Shown here one piece after another: positions 8,075 to 16,217 of a stretch of DNA of 34,148 bases. The DNA lies in contig JAGCYH010000025.1 in NCBI GenBank assembly GCA_017960905.1, positions 1 through 34,148 of the forward strand, in the 5' to 3' direction. The notes under the pieces are model-generated. The model had not been told where the DNA came from, did no database searches, and was given only the letters and a program-made list of their open reading frames with translations. How positions within the stretch are numbered: the stretch's first letter is position 1; each line of letters begins with the position of its first letter. This DNA comes from Bacteroidales bacterium. GTDB lineage: Bacteria; Bacteroidota; Bacteroidia; Bacteroidales; Marinilabiliaceae. A program made the position numbers and the translations under genes.

Positions 8075-8371
8075 TATTCACCTTCCGACGTGCCATTGTA
8101 AATATCAGGCAATAGTTTTGATATTCGGCGCAAAATGACGCTCGAAGAATTGTATATTTTGAGCATTGTTCGTAGTTATATTGTTGGTAATCAATGCTTA
8201 TTTTGTTCAATTGGATTATTCTATCCGGAATATTTTTATCATAGGAAATGATTTTTTTTGATGAAAAAAATGATGCCCGACAGTGTATTTCTCTGTATAA
8301 ATATGCCGTAACATTAGTTAAATATTCAAAAAATAGGGTTAATCATATAGTAATAAATAAGATAAAAATCG
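8075..8371. other. A+T-rich intergenic stretch without a confident gene
   Basis: About 300 bp upstream of the CoA-transferase gene, clearly richer in A+T than the coding DNA. It holds a possible 38-codon ORF at 8135-8251 (plus strand), preceded by a TAGTTTTG box at 8113-8120, and several poly-T/poly-A runs around 8250-8275. I see no riboswitch or operator that I can name. Confidence 0.4.
8135..8251 (+). CDS. possible small ORF, 38 residues
   Basis: ATG to TGA, encoding a hydrophobic, aromatic-rich peptide that begins MTLEELYILSIVRSYIVG and ends FYPEYFYHRK. A TAnnTTTG box (8113-8120) ends 14 nt before the ATG. In A+T-rich DNA both an ORF of this length and such a box arise often by chance, so this is a weak candidate for a small membrane-associated peptide. 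Confidence 0.15.
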   Translation: MTLEELYILSIVRSYIVGNQCLFCSIGLFYPEYFYHRK

Positions 8372-8379
8372 TACCTTTG
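8372..8379 (+). promoter_or_regulatory. -7 box of the CoA-transferase gene
   Basis: TACCTTTG followed by CACCC, the same form as at the cysS promoter and the promoters near the window's end. The ATG at 8421 is about 40 nt downstream. No clear -33 element. Confidence 0.55.
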
Positions 8380-8420
8380 CACCCGATTTTAAAAGCACTA
8401 ACATAAAGACAAAGCATAAC

Positions 8421-9908
8421 ATGCAGTATCCATTTATCACAGCCGAAGAGGCTGCATCGTACATTAAGAACAATGATGTTATCGGAATCGGCGGTTTCTC
8501 GTCGGTTGGTACCGTAAAAGCTGTAACAGAGGCACTTGCTAAGATTGCTGAAGCTGAACACGCTAAGGGCAACGAATTCAAAGTGGGCCTTATCACTGGT
8601 GGCTCAACAGGCGACCAGATCGACGGCGCGCTTTCGCGTGCCAAGGCGGTTAAGTTCCGTACACCTTTCCAGTCGAGCAAAGACATGCGCAACGCCATCA
8701 ACAAGTGCGAAGTGCAGTATTTCGACATGCACCTCTCGCATGTAGCGCAGGACCTGCGCTACGGCTTCCTCGGTCGTGTCGATTATGCTCTCATTGAGGC
8801 TGCCGACATCACTCCCGAAGGCGAAGTGGTGCTTACCACTTCGGTCGGCATCACACCGACTCTCGTTGCTAAAGCTAATAAAATAATCATTGAGCTCAAC
8901 GCTCACCATCCGGCTAAAATCAACGGATTGCACGACCTCTACGAGCCTATCAATCCGCCTTACCGCCGCGAGATACCTATTTATACTCCGTCGGATCGCA
9001 TCGGCACGCCCACACTTAAGCTCGACCCGAAGAAGGTCATTGGCGTGGTTCGCACCGATATGAAAGACGGCATTGCACAGTTTACACCAGTTGACGCGGT
9101 AACTGAGAAAATCGGCGAGAATGTTGCCGAATTCCTTCTCAACGAGCTGCGCAACGGCATCATACCCAAGGAGTTCCTGCCGATACAATCGGGCGTTGGC
9201 AATATTGCCAACGCAGTGCTCAGCTCACTTGGCAATTGCAACGACATTCCGGCGTTCACAATGTACACCGAGGTTATTCAAAACTCGGTTATCGATCTTA
9301 TGAAGCGCGGCCGCATCTCGTTCGCGAGCGGTAGCTCGCTCACCCTTTCCGACGATGTGCTGCTCGACGTTTACGCCAACTACGACTTCTTCCGCGACAA
9401 GCTGATGCTTCGTCCGCAAGAGCTCACCAACAACCCCGAAGTTGTTCGCCGACTCGGCGTCATTGCCATCAATACCGCTCTCGAAGTTGACATCTTCGGC
9501 AATGTGAACAGCACTAACGTGCTGGGCCAGAAGATGATGAACGGTCTGGGCGGCTCTGCCGACTTCGCCCGCAACGCCTTCGTGTCTATCTTCACTTGTC
9601 CGTCGGTTGCCAAGGGCGGCGTCATCTCGGCCATCGTGCCAATGGCAAGCCACATCGACAGCTCCGAACACTCTGTGAAAGTGATAGTTACCGAGCAGGG
9701 CGTGGCCGATTTGAGAGCCAAATCGCCACTGCAAAAGGCTGAAGCAATTATCGAAAATTGCGTTCACCCCGACTACAAAGAGCTTTTGTGGGATTACCTC
9801 AAGATGGCTGCCGGCAAGTGCCACACGCCTATGACACTCGCCAAGGCCCTGCAAATGCACCTCGCCTTCGAACAAACTGGCGACATGCGCAATACAAAAT
9901 GGGATTAA
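8421..9908 (+). CDS. acetyl-CoA hydrolase/transferase family CoA-transferase (probable succinyl-CoA:acetate type)
   Basis: A 495-residue class I CoA-transferase of the Cat1/acetyl-CoA hydrolase family, single-chain, full length. The N-terminal domain has the glycine-rich GIGGFSSVGTVKAV and the ITGGSTGDQIDG loop. The C-terminal domain has FTMYTEVIQ, with Glu284 the likely catalytic glutamate that forms the CoA thioester, and the GGSADFARNAF oxyanion/CoA region. In fermentative Bacteroidales such enzymes move CoA between succinyl-CoA or propionyl-CoA and acetate, conserving energy in the succinate-propionate pathway. The exact acyl specificity cannot be read from the sequence. The gene stands alone with its own promoter and a strong terminator at 9927-9964. 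It contains a 22-bp perfect palindrome (9193-9214). Confidence 0.9.
   Translation: MQYPFITAEEAASYIKNNDVIGIGGFSSVGTVKAVTEALAKIAEAEHAKGNEFKVGLITGGSTGDQIDGALSRAKAVKFRTPFQSSKDMRNAINKCEVQYFDMHLSHVAQDLRYGFLGRVDYALIEAADITPEGEVVLTTSVGITPTLVAKANKIIIELNAHHPAKINGLHDLYEPINPPYRREIPIYTPSDRIGTPTLKLDPKKVIGVVRTDMKDGIAQFTPVDAVTEKIGENVAEFLLNELRNGIIPKEFLPIQSGVGNIANAVLSSLGNCNDIPAFTMYTEVIQNSVIDLMKRGRISFASGSSLTLSDDVLLDVYANYDFFRDKLMLRPQELTNNPEVVRRLGVIAINTALEVDIFGNVNSTNVLGQKMMNGLGGSADFARNAFVSIFTCPSVAKGGVISAIVPMASHIDSSEHSVKVIVTEQGVADLRAKSPLQKAEAIIENCVHPDYKELLWDYLKMAAGKCHTPMTLAKALQMHLAFEQTGDMRNTKWD
9193..9214. repeat. 22-bp perfect palindrome in the CoA-transferase gene
   Basis: GCGTTGGCAAT followed immediately by its exact complement ATTGCCAACGC (11 bp, no loop), encoding part of GVGNIANAV. 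Confidence 0.9.
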
Positions 9909-9926
9909 TCTGCTGAATATCAGATA

Positions 9927-9964
9927 AAAAAAGCGGTTGCTCTGAAAAGAGCAACCGCTTTTTT
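9927..9964. terminator. bidirectional intrinsic terminator
   Basis: An 11-bp perfect stem GCGGTTGCTCT / AGAGCAACCGC with a GAAA loop, flanked by an A-tract and a T-tract. It ends the CoA-transferase gene (plus) and the convergent three-gene prolyl-isomerase operon (minus). Confidence 0.9.
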
Positions 9965-9978
9965 GTTGTGTCGTCACA

Positions 9979-11220
9979 CTATTTTATTATCTCAATATCT
10001 TTCACTCTGATGTCGGTTACAGGGCGGTCGCCGTTGAGTTTTACCGCGGCAATGCGGTCAACGACGTCCATGCCGCTTGTAACCTCGGCGAAAATGGTGT
10101 AGTCGCCGTCGAGGTAGGGCGCGCCTCCGACGGTGGTGTACGCGGCGCGTTGCGCCGCGCTAAATTTCTTATCGTACTCTTTTTCAATGTCGTCGAGCTC
10201 TTTCTGAGTGAATTTACGCCCGGCCACAATGAAGAACTGCGAGCCGTCGCTGCGGTTGTTCTTGTTGCGGTCCGACGGCAACTTCGATGCCGCCACCATG
10301 CCGCGCTTGTGGAACAAGCCGTTTACTATTTGCATGGGCAGCGTGTAGCCCGGTCCCTGCCAGCCGACAATGTCGTCGGCTTTGGCGTATTTGCTGTCGG
10401 CAGCGCCGGTCTGTATCAGATAGTCCTGCAACACGCGGTGAACGAGCAGACTGTCATAAAAATCGTCGCAGACGAGTTTTATGAAGTTGTCGCGGTATTC
10501 GGGCGTCTCGTTCAGCAGGCGTATTGTGATGTTGCCTTTGGTGGTAACAATGCGGAAACCCTTTATCTGCTTGTAACTCGGATACTGTTTGTTGGTTTTG
10601 AGGCGCAGTTCGTATAGGTTCTGATGACCGCCCGAAAGTCGATGTGCAATTTTGTCAACGAGCTGACTGCCAATTTGTTGCGTGCCGCCAGCGGCTATGG
10701 CGCGTATGTTGCCGTCGAGGTCGAAGAGGGCAGTGCCGGCGGGCACTGCCGAGGCGATGCCCGAGCCGTTGTAGATATGGGTTGTCTTGAGCGTTTTTTT
10801 CTGCTTCGAGTCGATGGAATAGAGCGTGTCGCCTTGCGCAAGCGAGGCGGTGTCGAGCGGATTCAACTCTTTGCTTCTCAGCCCGATACGCAGTGCCACC
10901 AGGTTGTCGTCGATGTCGTAGGCAACGTATCCGTAAACCGGATACGTTGTTTTTGAGTCGAGCGGTGTTACGTTGGCCTTGAACGCGCCTTTTATCCAGT
11001 CCATCGGCGTTACGACGATGTCGCCGTCGATGTAAGTGCCTATGCCATCGGCAATTTTGGAACCGTAAACGTCGTATGCGTATATGCGCACCTGATTTTT
11101 CAGGTTGCGCGCGTAGTGTGTAGGTCGTTGCTTTTTCGGTTCGGCGGGTTTCGTGTCGGCACCGCCGCACGAACATAAGACGCAGCAAACGAGCAATATA
11201 GAGTACAGAAAACGGTTCAT
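9979..11220 (-). CDS. cyclophilin-type PPIase lipoprotein with a degenerate HtrA-like N-terminal domain
   Basis: A 413-residue lipoprotein (lipobox LCSC, Cys18). Residues about 222-413 are a cyclophilin domain: the catalytic Arg in LLVHRVLQ (Arg262), GSQFFIV (327-332), and the phylum-typical YTTVGGAPYLDGDYTIFAEV end. Residues about 40-195 resemble a trypsin/HtrA fold: DGIGTYIDGDIVVTPMDWIKGA (59-79; written here for position only) aligns with the His motif, DIDDNLVALRI (102-112) with the Asp motif, and AVPAGTALFDLDG (158-170) with the Ser motif. The His position is Asp74 and the Ser position Ala161, so no protease activity is expected. It is the last of three prolyl isomerase genes; its ATG overlaps the previous stop as ATGA. 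The protein probably folds or scaffolds envelope proteins. The cyclophilin call is firm; the pseudoprotease call is my inference. Confidence 0.85.
   Translation of the reverse strand: MNRFLYSILLVCCVLCSCGGADTKPAEPKKQRPTHYARNLKNQVRIYAYDVYGSKIADGIGTYIDGDIVVTPMDWIKGAFKANVTPLDSKTTYPVYGYVAYDIDDNLVALRIGLRSKELNPLDTASLAQGDTLYSIDSKQKKTLKTTHIYNGSGIASAVPAGTALFDLDGNIRAIAAGGTQQIGSQLVDKIAHRLSGGHQNLYELRLKTNKQYPSYKQIKGFRIVTTKGNITIRLLNETPEYRDNFIKLVCDDFYDSLLVHRVLQDYLIQTGAADSKYAKADDIVGWQGPGYTLPMQIVNGLFHKRGMVAASKLPSDRNKNNRSDGSQFFIVAGRKFTQKELDDIEKEYDKKFSAAQRAAYTTVGGAPYLDGDYTIFAEVTSGMDVVDRIAAVKLNGDRPVTDIRVKDIEIIK
10923..10949. repeat. 11-bp inverted repeat inside a PPIase gene
   Basis: CAACGTATCCG and CGGATACGTTG with a TAAAC loop, wholly inside coding sequence of the pseudoprotease-like domain. 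Confidence 0.9.
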
Positions 11221-12053
11221 TCGACTATCTCAATACGTATTTTCACATCGGTCAGCGGACGGTCGTTGGCGTCGACTTTAAGGTTGTTGATTTTTGTTAT
11301 AACGTCAAGTCCCTCAACTACTTGGCCAAAGACAGTGTATTCGCCGTCGAGTTCGGGTGCACCACCTACGGTGGTGTACGCCTCACGCTGTTCGGGCGTG
11401 AACTCCTTGTAGTTCGAGATGCGGTATTCGAAGTCGATTTTGTCCTTTATGTCGGTCAGCAAAGCGTTGTACTCTTTTATTTTGCCATCGGCTTTAAGCT
11501 GCAGAAGTTCCTCTTTATGAGGCTGATAGTACTGCTTGTTGAGCTGTTTTTTTATCGGATTGTTCACAGCTTTCTCCATCTTGTCGAGTATGGTGTCGGC
11601 AATGACGCGGCCCTTGACAATGTAGAACTGCGATATGTCGGACGTTTTGAGCACGTTTATTTTGTCGGGTTGGCGCGGTGCGCAAAGCGCACCGAAGCGG
11701 TGGAAGCGTTTTTTGGTGAATTCCGAGTCGATGTTTATGGCCTCATCGCCGTAGCCGATACGCCGGCCGGGCTTTGCGTTGCGCGAGTCGGACGAACCGC
11801 CCTGAATGACGAAGTTTTTTACCGAACGGTAAAAAAGCGTTCCGTCGAAGTGTTTTTTCTGCACAAGGCGAATAAATTCGTTGCGGTGTTTGGGCGTGTC
11901 GTCGAAGAGAACGGCTTTCATGTCGCCGAAGTTTGTATGTATCAGTACGTGAGTCGATTGCGCACTGGCAGTGCGCAACGGCATCAGCACGGCAAACAAT
12001 ACAAGTGAGAGGATTGTGAGATGTTTTTTCATTTCTAAAATATTATAAATCAT
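11217..12053 (-). CDS. exported cyclophilin-type peptidylprolyl isomerase
   Basis: A 278-residue prolyl cis-trans isomerase with a cleavable signal peptide (hydrophobic core LTILSLVLFAVLMPL, cleavage near TASAQS), so soluble in the periplasm rather than lipidated. The cyclophilin core starts at VLIHTNFGDMKAVLFDD. The catalytic Arg is in TLFYRSVKNFVIQGG and the hydrophobic pocket in ISQFYIVKG. A charged helical insertion of about 70 residues follows, and then EAYTTVGGAPELDGEYTVFG. The start at 12053 forms an ATGA overlap with the upstream isomerase gene, like the junction downstream. An alternative ATG at 12032 gives a more conventional signal peptide (MKKHLTIL). Both are plausible. It is the middle gene of the three-gene operon. 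Confidence 0.88.
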   Translation of the reverse strand: MIYNILEMKKHLTILSLVLFAVLMPLRTASAQSTHVLIHTNFGDMKAVLFDDTPKHRNEFIRLVQKKHFDGTLFYRSVKNFVIQGGSSDSRNAKPGRRIGYGDEAINIDSEFTKKRFHRFGALCAPRQPDKINVLKTSDISQFYIVKGRVIADTILDKMEKAVNNPIKKQLNKQYYQPHKEELLQLKADGKIKEYNALLTDIKDKIDFEYRISNYKEFTPEQREAYTTVGGAPELDGEYTVFGQVVEGLDVITKINNLKVDANDRPLTDVKIRIEIVE

Positions 12054-12889
12054 TTTATTACCTTCATAGTCATCCAGATGTTATTGAGCGGCCGGTTTGT
12101 CTGCTGCATGTTGTAGTACGTCTGGTCGACCGGCTGAGCGGCAATGCTGTCGATTACGTCGAGACCTTCAATCACTTCGCCGAATACGGTGTATTCGGCG
12201 TCGAGACGTGGTGCGCCGCCAATTGTGGTGTAAGCTTCGCGCGCTTCGGGCGAGAAGCTGAAGAGCCCTTGCTCTTCAGCCATCTGGCTTACACGGCCCA
12301 TGATATTCATCTGCAACTCAGCGAGTTCCATGCTCATGCCATTGTCCTGGTAGTATTGCAGCGAGTCTTTGTACTCCGACTGTATCTGGTAAAAGATATT
12401 GCTTTTGATGGCGTTGTTGTGAATGGTCTCAAGTTCGTCGAGCTGTTCGTCGGTAAAAACGGTGCCTTGGACGATATAGAACTGCGAGCCACTCGACATT
12501 TTTAGCGGGTTTATTCTGTCGGCTTTGCGCGCGGCTGCCAAGGCGCCGCGCTTGTGAAAGTGCTGCGGATAGACAATCTCGGCATCGATAGGCGAGCCTA
12601 TCTCGCTCGAGCCCAGCATTTTAGACATTGGCGCGTAGCGCGATTCAGGGTCGCCACCCTGAATCATAAAACCCTCAATGACGCGGTGGAAAAGCAGCGA
12701 GTCGTAGTCGCCATTCTCGGCCAACCGAAGGAAGTTGGCTTTGTGCAGCGGCGTGTCGTCGTAGAGCAGAACTTTCATCTTGCCATAAGGCGTGTTGATC
12801 TCTACTTTGTTGTAATCGCTGCTGTTACAGGCAGTTGCGATTGCCACTGCGCATGCCGCGAGAGCTATTTTGATATATCGTGATGCCAT
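12050..12889 (-). CDS. cyclophilin-type peptidylprolyl isomerase lipoprotein
   Basis: A 279-residue prolyl cis-trans isomerase, first gene of the operon. The signal peptide ends in the lipobox ATAC (Cys21), so it is membrane-anchored. The cyclophilin core runs from VEINTPYGKMKVLLYDD, with the catalytic Arg in LLFHRVIEGFMIQGG and GSQFYIVQG. A helical insertion of about 75 residues (DSLQYYQDNGMSMELAELQM region) precedes the conserved EAYTTIGGAPRLDAEYTVFG end. The best promoter is the minus-strand TAGATTTG at 12915-12922. A divergently transcribed Spy-like chaperone gene starts 213 bp away. Two perfect 10-bp inverted repeats lie in the coding sequence (12257-12280 and 12642-12665). Confidence 0.9.
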   Translation of the reverse strand: MASRYIKIALAACAVAIATACNSSDYNKVEINTPYGKMKVLLYDDTPLHKANFLRLAENGDYDSLLFHRVIEGFMIQGGDPESRYAPMSKMLGSSEIGSPIDAEIVYPQHFHKRGALAAARKADRINPLKMSSGSQFYIVQGTVFTDEQLDELETIHNNAIKSNIFYQIQSEYKDSLQYYQDNGMSMELAELQMNIMGRVSQMAEEQGLFSFSPEAREAYTTIGGAPRLDAEYTVFGEVIEGLDVIDSIAAQPVDQTYYNMQQTNRPLNNIWMTMKVIK

Positions 12890-12914
12890 ATATAATAGTA
12901 TATTATGTAGGTTG

Positions 12915-12922
12915 CAAATCTA
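12915..12922 (-). promoter_or_regulatory. -7 box of the prolyl isomerase operon
   Basis: On the minus strand TAGATTTG, 26 nt upstream of the ATG at 12889. A weak -33 (ATTG for TTTG) lies about 21 bp upstream of it. Confidence 0.5.
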
Positions 12923-13023
12923 CAATTATATTACGCAATAAGCCAATTTTTGATTGTCGGAAGCAGAAAAAAATGATAAAATCGCCTGTTTGTCGTTAAT
13001 ATTTCCGTGTTTGTAGATTTTAT

Positions 13024-13054
13024 TTTGCAGTAGATATTATGCAAATTACTTTTG
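13024..13054 (+). promoter_or_regulatory. promoter of the Spy-like gene
   Basis: TTTG at 13024-13027 and TACTTTTG at 13047-13054 with a 19-bp spacer: a full match to the Bacteroidota consensus. Predicted leader to the ATG at 13103 is about 43 nt. Confidence 0.65.
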
Positions 13055-13102
13055 CTTTTGTTAAAAACAAATAACGCAATTAATTTTAAAAATTAAAAAG
13101 AC

Positions 13103-13558
13103 ATGAAAACATTAGTAATTTTAGTTGCCGCAGTTTTAGGCTGCACAACATTGATGGCATCGAATGTAAATTCGAACAACGCAAAAATGGAAATGAAAGC
13201 ATCGCAGGTAATGCGTCCGAGCAAACAGTTCGGCGGTGGCCCAATGATGCAGCAGAGAACCCCTGAGCAGAAGGTTAAGGATCTGCCTAAAGACCTGAAA
13301 CTCACCGATGACCAGAAGAAAAAACTTACCGACTTGTACAAAAAACAAGACGAAGAGCGCATGAAGAGAATGCAAGAGATGATGAATAACGGTGGCGGCA
13401 TGCCTGCCGGTGGCGATTTCGAGAAAATTATGGAAGAAGTCAAAGCCCGCATCAAAGCTGAGAACGACGCTGAACTCGCTGAAGTGAAGACTTTCCTCAA
13501 CGACGAGCAGTACAAAATCTACGAAGGCGTTGTCAATAGCCGTCAAATGCCTTTCTAA
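13103..13558 (+). CDS. Spy/CpxP-like or DUF4890-type secreted helical protein
   Basis: A 151-residue exported protein (signal peptide to about residue 20, LMAS). The mature part is charged and helical, rich in Met, Lys and Glu. It carries the LT(D/E)-Q-type motif LKLTDDQKKKLTDLYKKQDE, a Met/Gly linker (MMNNGGGMPAGG), and a second helix pair with FLNDEQYKIYEG. This layout is that of the Spy/CpxP-like periplasmic chaperones and of the related Bacteroidetes DUF4890 proteins. It is divergent from three periplasmic prolyl isomerases, which fits a role in envelope protein folding. Whether it is stress-induced cannot be seen; its promoter is of the housekeeping type. A terminator follows at 13679-13716. 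Confidence 0.65.
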   Translation: MKTLVILVAAVLGCTTLMASNVNSNNAKMEMKASQVMRPSKQFGGGPMMQQRTPEQKVKDLPKDLKLTDDQKKKLTDLYKKQDEERMKRMQEMMNNGGGMPAGGDFEKIMEEVKARIKAENDAELAEVKTFLNDEQYKIYEGVVNSRQMPF

Positions 13559-13678
13559 TTCTTTAAGTTACAATACAATAGACAACAACAGATTAAAAAA
13601 AACAACAATAAAATAATAGACAAGAACAGTTTGAGTTAGGATTTTTTATATATAGTTTTATATTAAATATTGTGGTTT

Positions 13679-13716
13679 CAGGGACGGATTCGGATGATGA
13701 TGTCCCTGTTTTTTTG
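13679..13716 (+). terminator. intrinsic terminator of the Spy-like gene
   Basis: CAGGGAC and GTCCCTG (7 bp) flank a 16-nt loop and are followed by a run of seven or eight T residues. It lies about 120 nt after the stop codon, so the transcript has a long 3' region. Confidence 0.7.
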
Positions 13717-13747
13717 TGTTAATAGCAAGGTGTTATGGACTTGAGAC

Positions 13748-13774
13748 TTTGAGGTCGCATATTGCGACCTCAAA
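13748..13774. repeat. 12-bp inverted repeat of unassigned role
   Basis: TTTGAGGTCGCA and TGCGACCTCAAA flank a TAT loop, between the terminator of the Spy-like gene and the pnp terminator. It has no T-tract on its 3' side in either direction, so it does not look like a standard terminator. Confidence 0.6.
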
Positions 13775-13782
13775 AAAACAAT

Positions 13783-13823
13783 AAAAAAGTAACGGTTGCA
13801 GGGCAAAGCCCTGCAACCGTTAC
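13783..13823 (-). terminator. intrinsic terminator of pnp
   Basis: A 16-bp perfect stem GTAACGGTTGCAGGGC with a 3-nt loop, followed on the minus strand by TTTTTTA. It lies 22 nt after the pnp stop. Confidence 0.9.
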
Positions 13824-13844
13824 TGAATATAGGAAATTCTGTTT

Positions 13845-16178
13845 TTACAAATCGCTTTCCTCACGAGGCTGTTGGAAGTTCTCCTGCGGGCGGTTGTTGC
13901 GGTCGCCACCATGGTGGTTGTTGTTGCGCGGGCCACGGTCGTTGCGGTCGCCACGTGGGCGGCGGTCGCCACGATCGCCACGGTCACCACGCGGGCGGCG
14001 GTCGCCGCGGTCGCCACGCTGGCGCTCACGGTTTTGCTGCTGCTCGTCGTAGTCGGCCGGTTTCTCAATGAGGTCGCGGTGCGAGAGGCGCAGTTTGCCA
14101 GTCTTCTCGTCGATCTCTTTGAGGATAACCTCAATCTCGTCGCCTTCTTTAAGCACAGTTGTCGGGTCTTCGATACGTTTCCAGTCGATTTCGGACACGT
14201 GGAGAAGTCCGTCCTTGTTGGGCAGAATCTCTACGAAAGCACCGAACGACAAAATCGATTTCACTTTGCCTTTGTATATCTTGCCAACTTCGGGCACGGC
14301 AACAATCTGGTTGATGCGTTCGATAGCAGCTTCAACGTCAGCCTTGTTGGCCGAAGCGATGCTTACGCGGCCGATGTTGCCTTCCTCTTCGATATTGATT
14401 GTGGTGTTGGTGCAAGCCTGAATGTCTTGGATAATCTTGCCACCTGGGCCTATCACAGCGCCAATCATATCTTTCGGTATGGTTATTTCTACAATGCGTG
14501 GTACGTGCGGCTTGTAGTCGGCACGTGGCTCAGGTATGGTCTCCTCGATGAGGTCGAGAATGTGCAGACGGCCTTGTTTAGCTTGTGCGAGCGCCTTTGC
14601 GAGCACTTCGTAGCGCAGACCGTCGATTTTGATATCCATCTGAGTGGCGGTGATACCGTCGCGTGTACCTGTTACCTTGAAGTCCATGTCGCCGAGGTGG
14701 TCTTCGTCGCCAAGGATGTCAGAGAGCACGCAGTATTTGTCCGATTTGTCGTCGGAGATAAGACCCATGGCGATACCAGCAACCGGTTTTTTGATTTTCA
14801 CGCCAGCGTCCATCAGGGCGAGAGTACCGGCGCAAACAGTTGCCATCGACGAAGAGCCGTTCGACTCCAAAATATCTGATACAACGCGAATTGTATAAGG
14901 GTTATCTTCCGGAATCATGTTTTTGAGGGCACGCATAGCGAGGTGTCCGTGACCTATCTCGCGACGGCCGACGCCTTTGGGGGCTTTGGCTTCGTTGGTA
15001 GAGTAGGGCGGGAAGTTGTAGTGCAAGAGGAACTTGTCGTAGCCTTGTACTGTGGCCTCGTCAATGAGTTTCTCATCGAGTTTGGTGCCGAGTGTAACCG
15101 ACGAGAGCGACTGAGTCTCGCCACGAGTGAAGATGGCCGAGCCGTGCGGGCCTGGCAGATAGTCCACTTCGCACCAGATAGGGCGAATCTCGTCCATCTG
15201 GCGGCCGTCGAGGCGTTTGCCTTCGTCGAGCATAGCGCGGCGCACTGCGTCGCGCTGGTCGGCGTAGTAGTATCTTTTTATGAGAGCTTCGGGCACTTCG
15301 CCTTCGTAGTCTTCGGGGTAGTGAGCCGCGATGAAGTCGTCGCAGATAGCGGCGAACGCTTTTTCGCGTTCGGCTTTATTAGCGCAGCACGACGTAGCCA
15401 AAGCGTAAGCTTTGGGGTAGCATTCGTCGTGAACGAGTTTCTTGAGTTCTTCGTCGTTTTCTTCGTGGCAGTATTCGCGTTTAGCTTTGCCAATGCGAGC
15501 AGCGAGTTCAACCTGAGCTGCAACTTGCTTTTTGATAGCTTCGTGAGCGAATTTGAGAGCTTCGAGCATTGTGTCTTCCGACACTTCCTTCATTTCGCCT
15601 TCAACCATGTTGATGTCGTTGGCCGAAGCGGCAACCATAAGGTCGAGGTCGGCGTTTTGGAGTTCTTTCGACGACGGGTTGATGACGAACTTACCGTCGA
15701 TGCGAGCAACGCGCACTTCGGAGATAGGTCCGTTGAACGGAATGTCGCTGACGGCGAGAGCAGCCGAGGCTGCGAGGCCTGCCAATGAGTCGGGCATTAC
15801 GTTCTCGTCGGCCGAGAAGAGCGTGATGTTGACGAACGTGTCGGCGTGATAGTCGTCGGGGAAGAGCGGGCGCAGAGCGCGGTCGACGAGGCGTGCGATG
15901 AGGATTTCATAATCCGAAGCACGACCTTCGCGGCGAGTGAAGCCGCCCGGAAAACGTCCGGCAGATGCGAATTTTTCTTTGTATTCGACTGTCAATGGCA
16001 TGAAGTCGGTGTCGGGTTTTGCCTCCTGGGCGCTTGTTACAGCGGCCAGCAGATACGTTCCACCGCATTTCACCATGACTGAGCCGTCGGCCTGCTTGGC
16101 CAATTTACCTGTTTCGATGGTGATGGTCCTTCCATCACCCAAGTCAATTACCTGTTCAATCGGTTCTGGTTTGATCAT
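13845..16178 (-). CDS. pnp: polyribonucleotide nucleotidyltransferase (PNPase) with a long R/G/D/N tail
   Basis: A 777-residue phosphorolytic 3'-5' exoribonuclease, core of RNA decay. It has two RNase PH domains (about 5-225 and 330-550), a KH domain with the loop [10 protein letters not shown] (about 560-575), and an S1 domain ([20 protein letters not shown], about 622-690). Beyond S1 there is a low-complexity tail of about 65 residues, built from repeats such as [12 protein letters not shown] and [10 protein letters not shown] and ending in QQPREESDL. It resembles an RGG-type RNA-binding tail. I start at the ATG at 16178 ([16 protein letters not shown]); the longer frame begins with TTG at 16220 inside the -7 box at 16218-16225. 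A 16-bp terminator follows. Confidence 0.95.
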   Translation of the reverse strand: MIKPEPIEQVIDLGDGRTITIETGKLAKQADGSVMVKCGGTYLLAAVTSAQEAKPDTDFMPLTVEYKEKFASAGRFPGGFTRREGRASDYEILIARLVDRALRPLFPDDYHADTFVNITLFSADENVMPDSLAGLAASAALAVSDIPFNGPISEVRVARIDGKFVINPSSKELQNADLDLMVAASANDINMVEGEMKEVSEDTMLEALKFAHEAIKKQVAAQVELAARIGKAKREYCHEENDEELKKLVHDECYPKAYALATSCCANKAEREKAFAAICDDFIAAHYPEDYEGEVPEALIKRYYYADQRDAVRRAMLDEGKRLDGRQMDEIRPIWCEVDYLPGPHGSAIFTRGETQSLSSVTLGTKLDEKLIDEATVQGYDKFLLHYNFPPYSTNEAKAPKGVGRREIGHGHLAMRALKNMIPEDNPYTIRVVSDILESNGSSSMATVCAGTLALMDAGVKIKKPVAGIAMGLISDDKSDKYCVLSDILGDEDHLGDMDFKVTGTRDGITATQMDIKIDGLRYEVLAKALAQAKQGRLHILDLIEETIPEPRADYKPHVPRIVEITIPKDMIGAVIGPGGKIIQDIQACTNTTINIEEEGNIGRVSIASANKADVEAAIERINQIVAVPEVGKIYKGKVKSILSFGAFVEILPNKDGLLHVSEIDWKRIEDPTTVLKEGDEIEVILKEIDEKTGKLRLSHRDLIEKPADYDEQQQNRERQRGDRGDRRPRGDRGDRGDRRPRGDRNDRGPRNNNHHGGDRNNRPQENFQQPREESDL
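13875..14035 (-). repeat. pnp: degenerate tandem repeats encoding the PNPase tail
   Basis: GGTCGCCACG-like units of about 9-18 bp recur on the plus strand, encoding [13 protein letters not shown] units. The units keep the frame, and copy-number variation would only change the length of the disordered tail. Confidence 0.75.
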
Positions 16179-16217
16179 GACTTTTTTATTATTTATATGA
16201 CATTTAAAAATTTCGGC

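Noticed and set aside
7853..8420. FMN riboswitch upstream of the permease-ribBA operon
   Set aside because: I searched by eye for the conserved FMN aptamer core and multi-stem pattern and saw none; only the small hairpins and terminator described.
14943..15788. Antisense open frame opposite pnp
   Set aside because: Phe/Val-rich mirror translation of a well-conserved enzyme; no start signal or family match.
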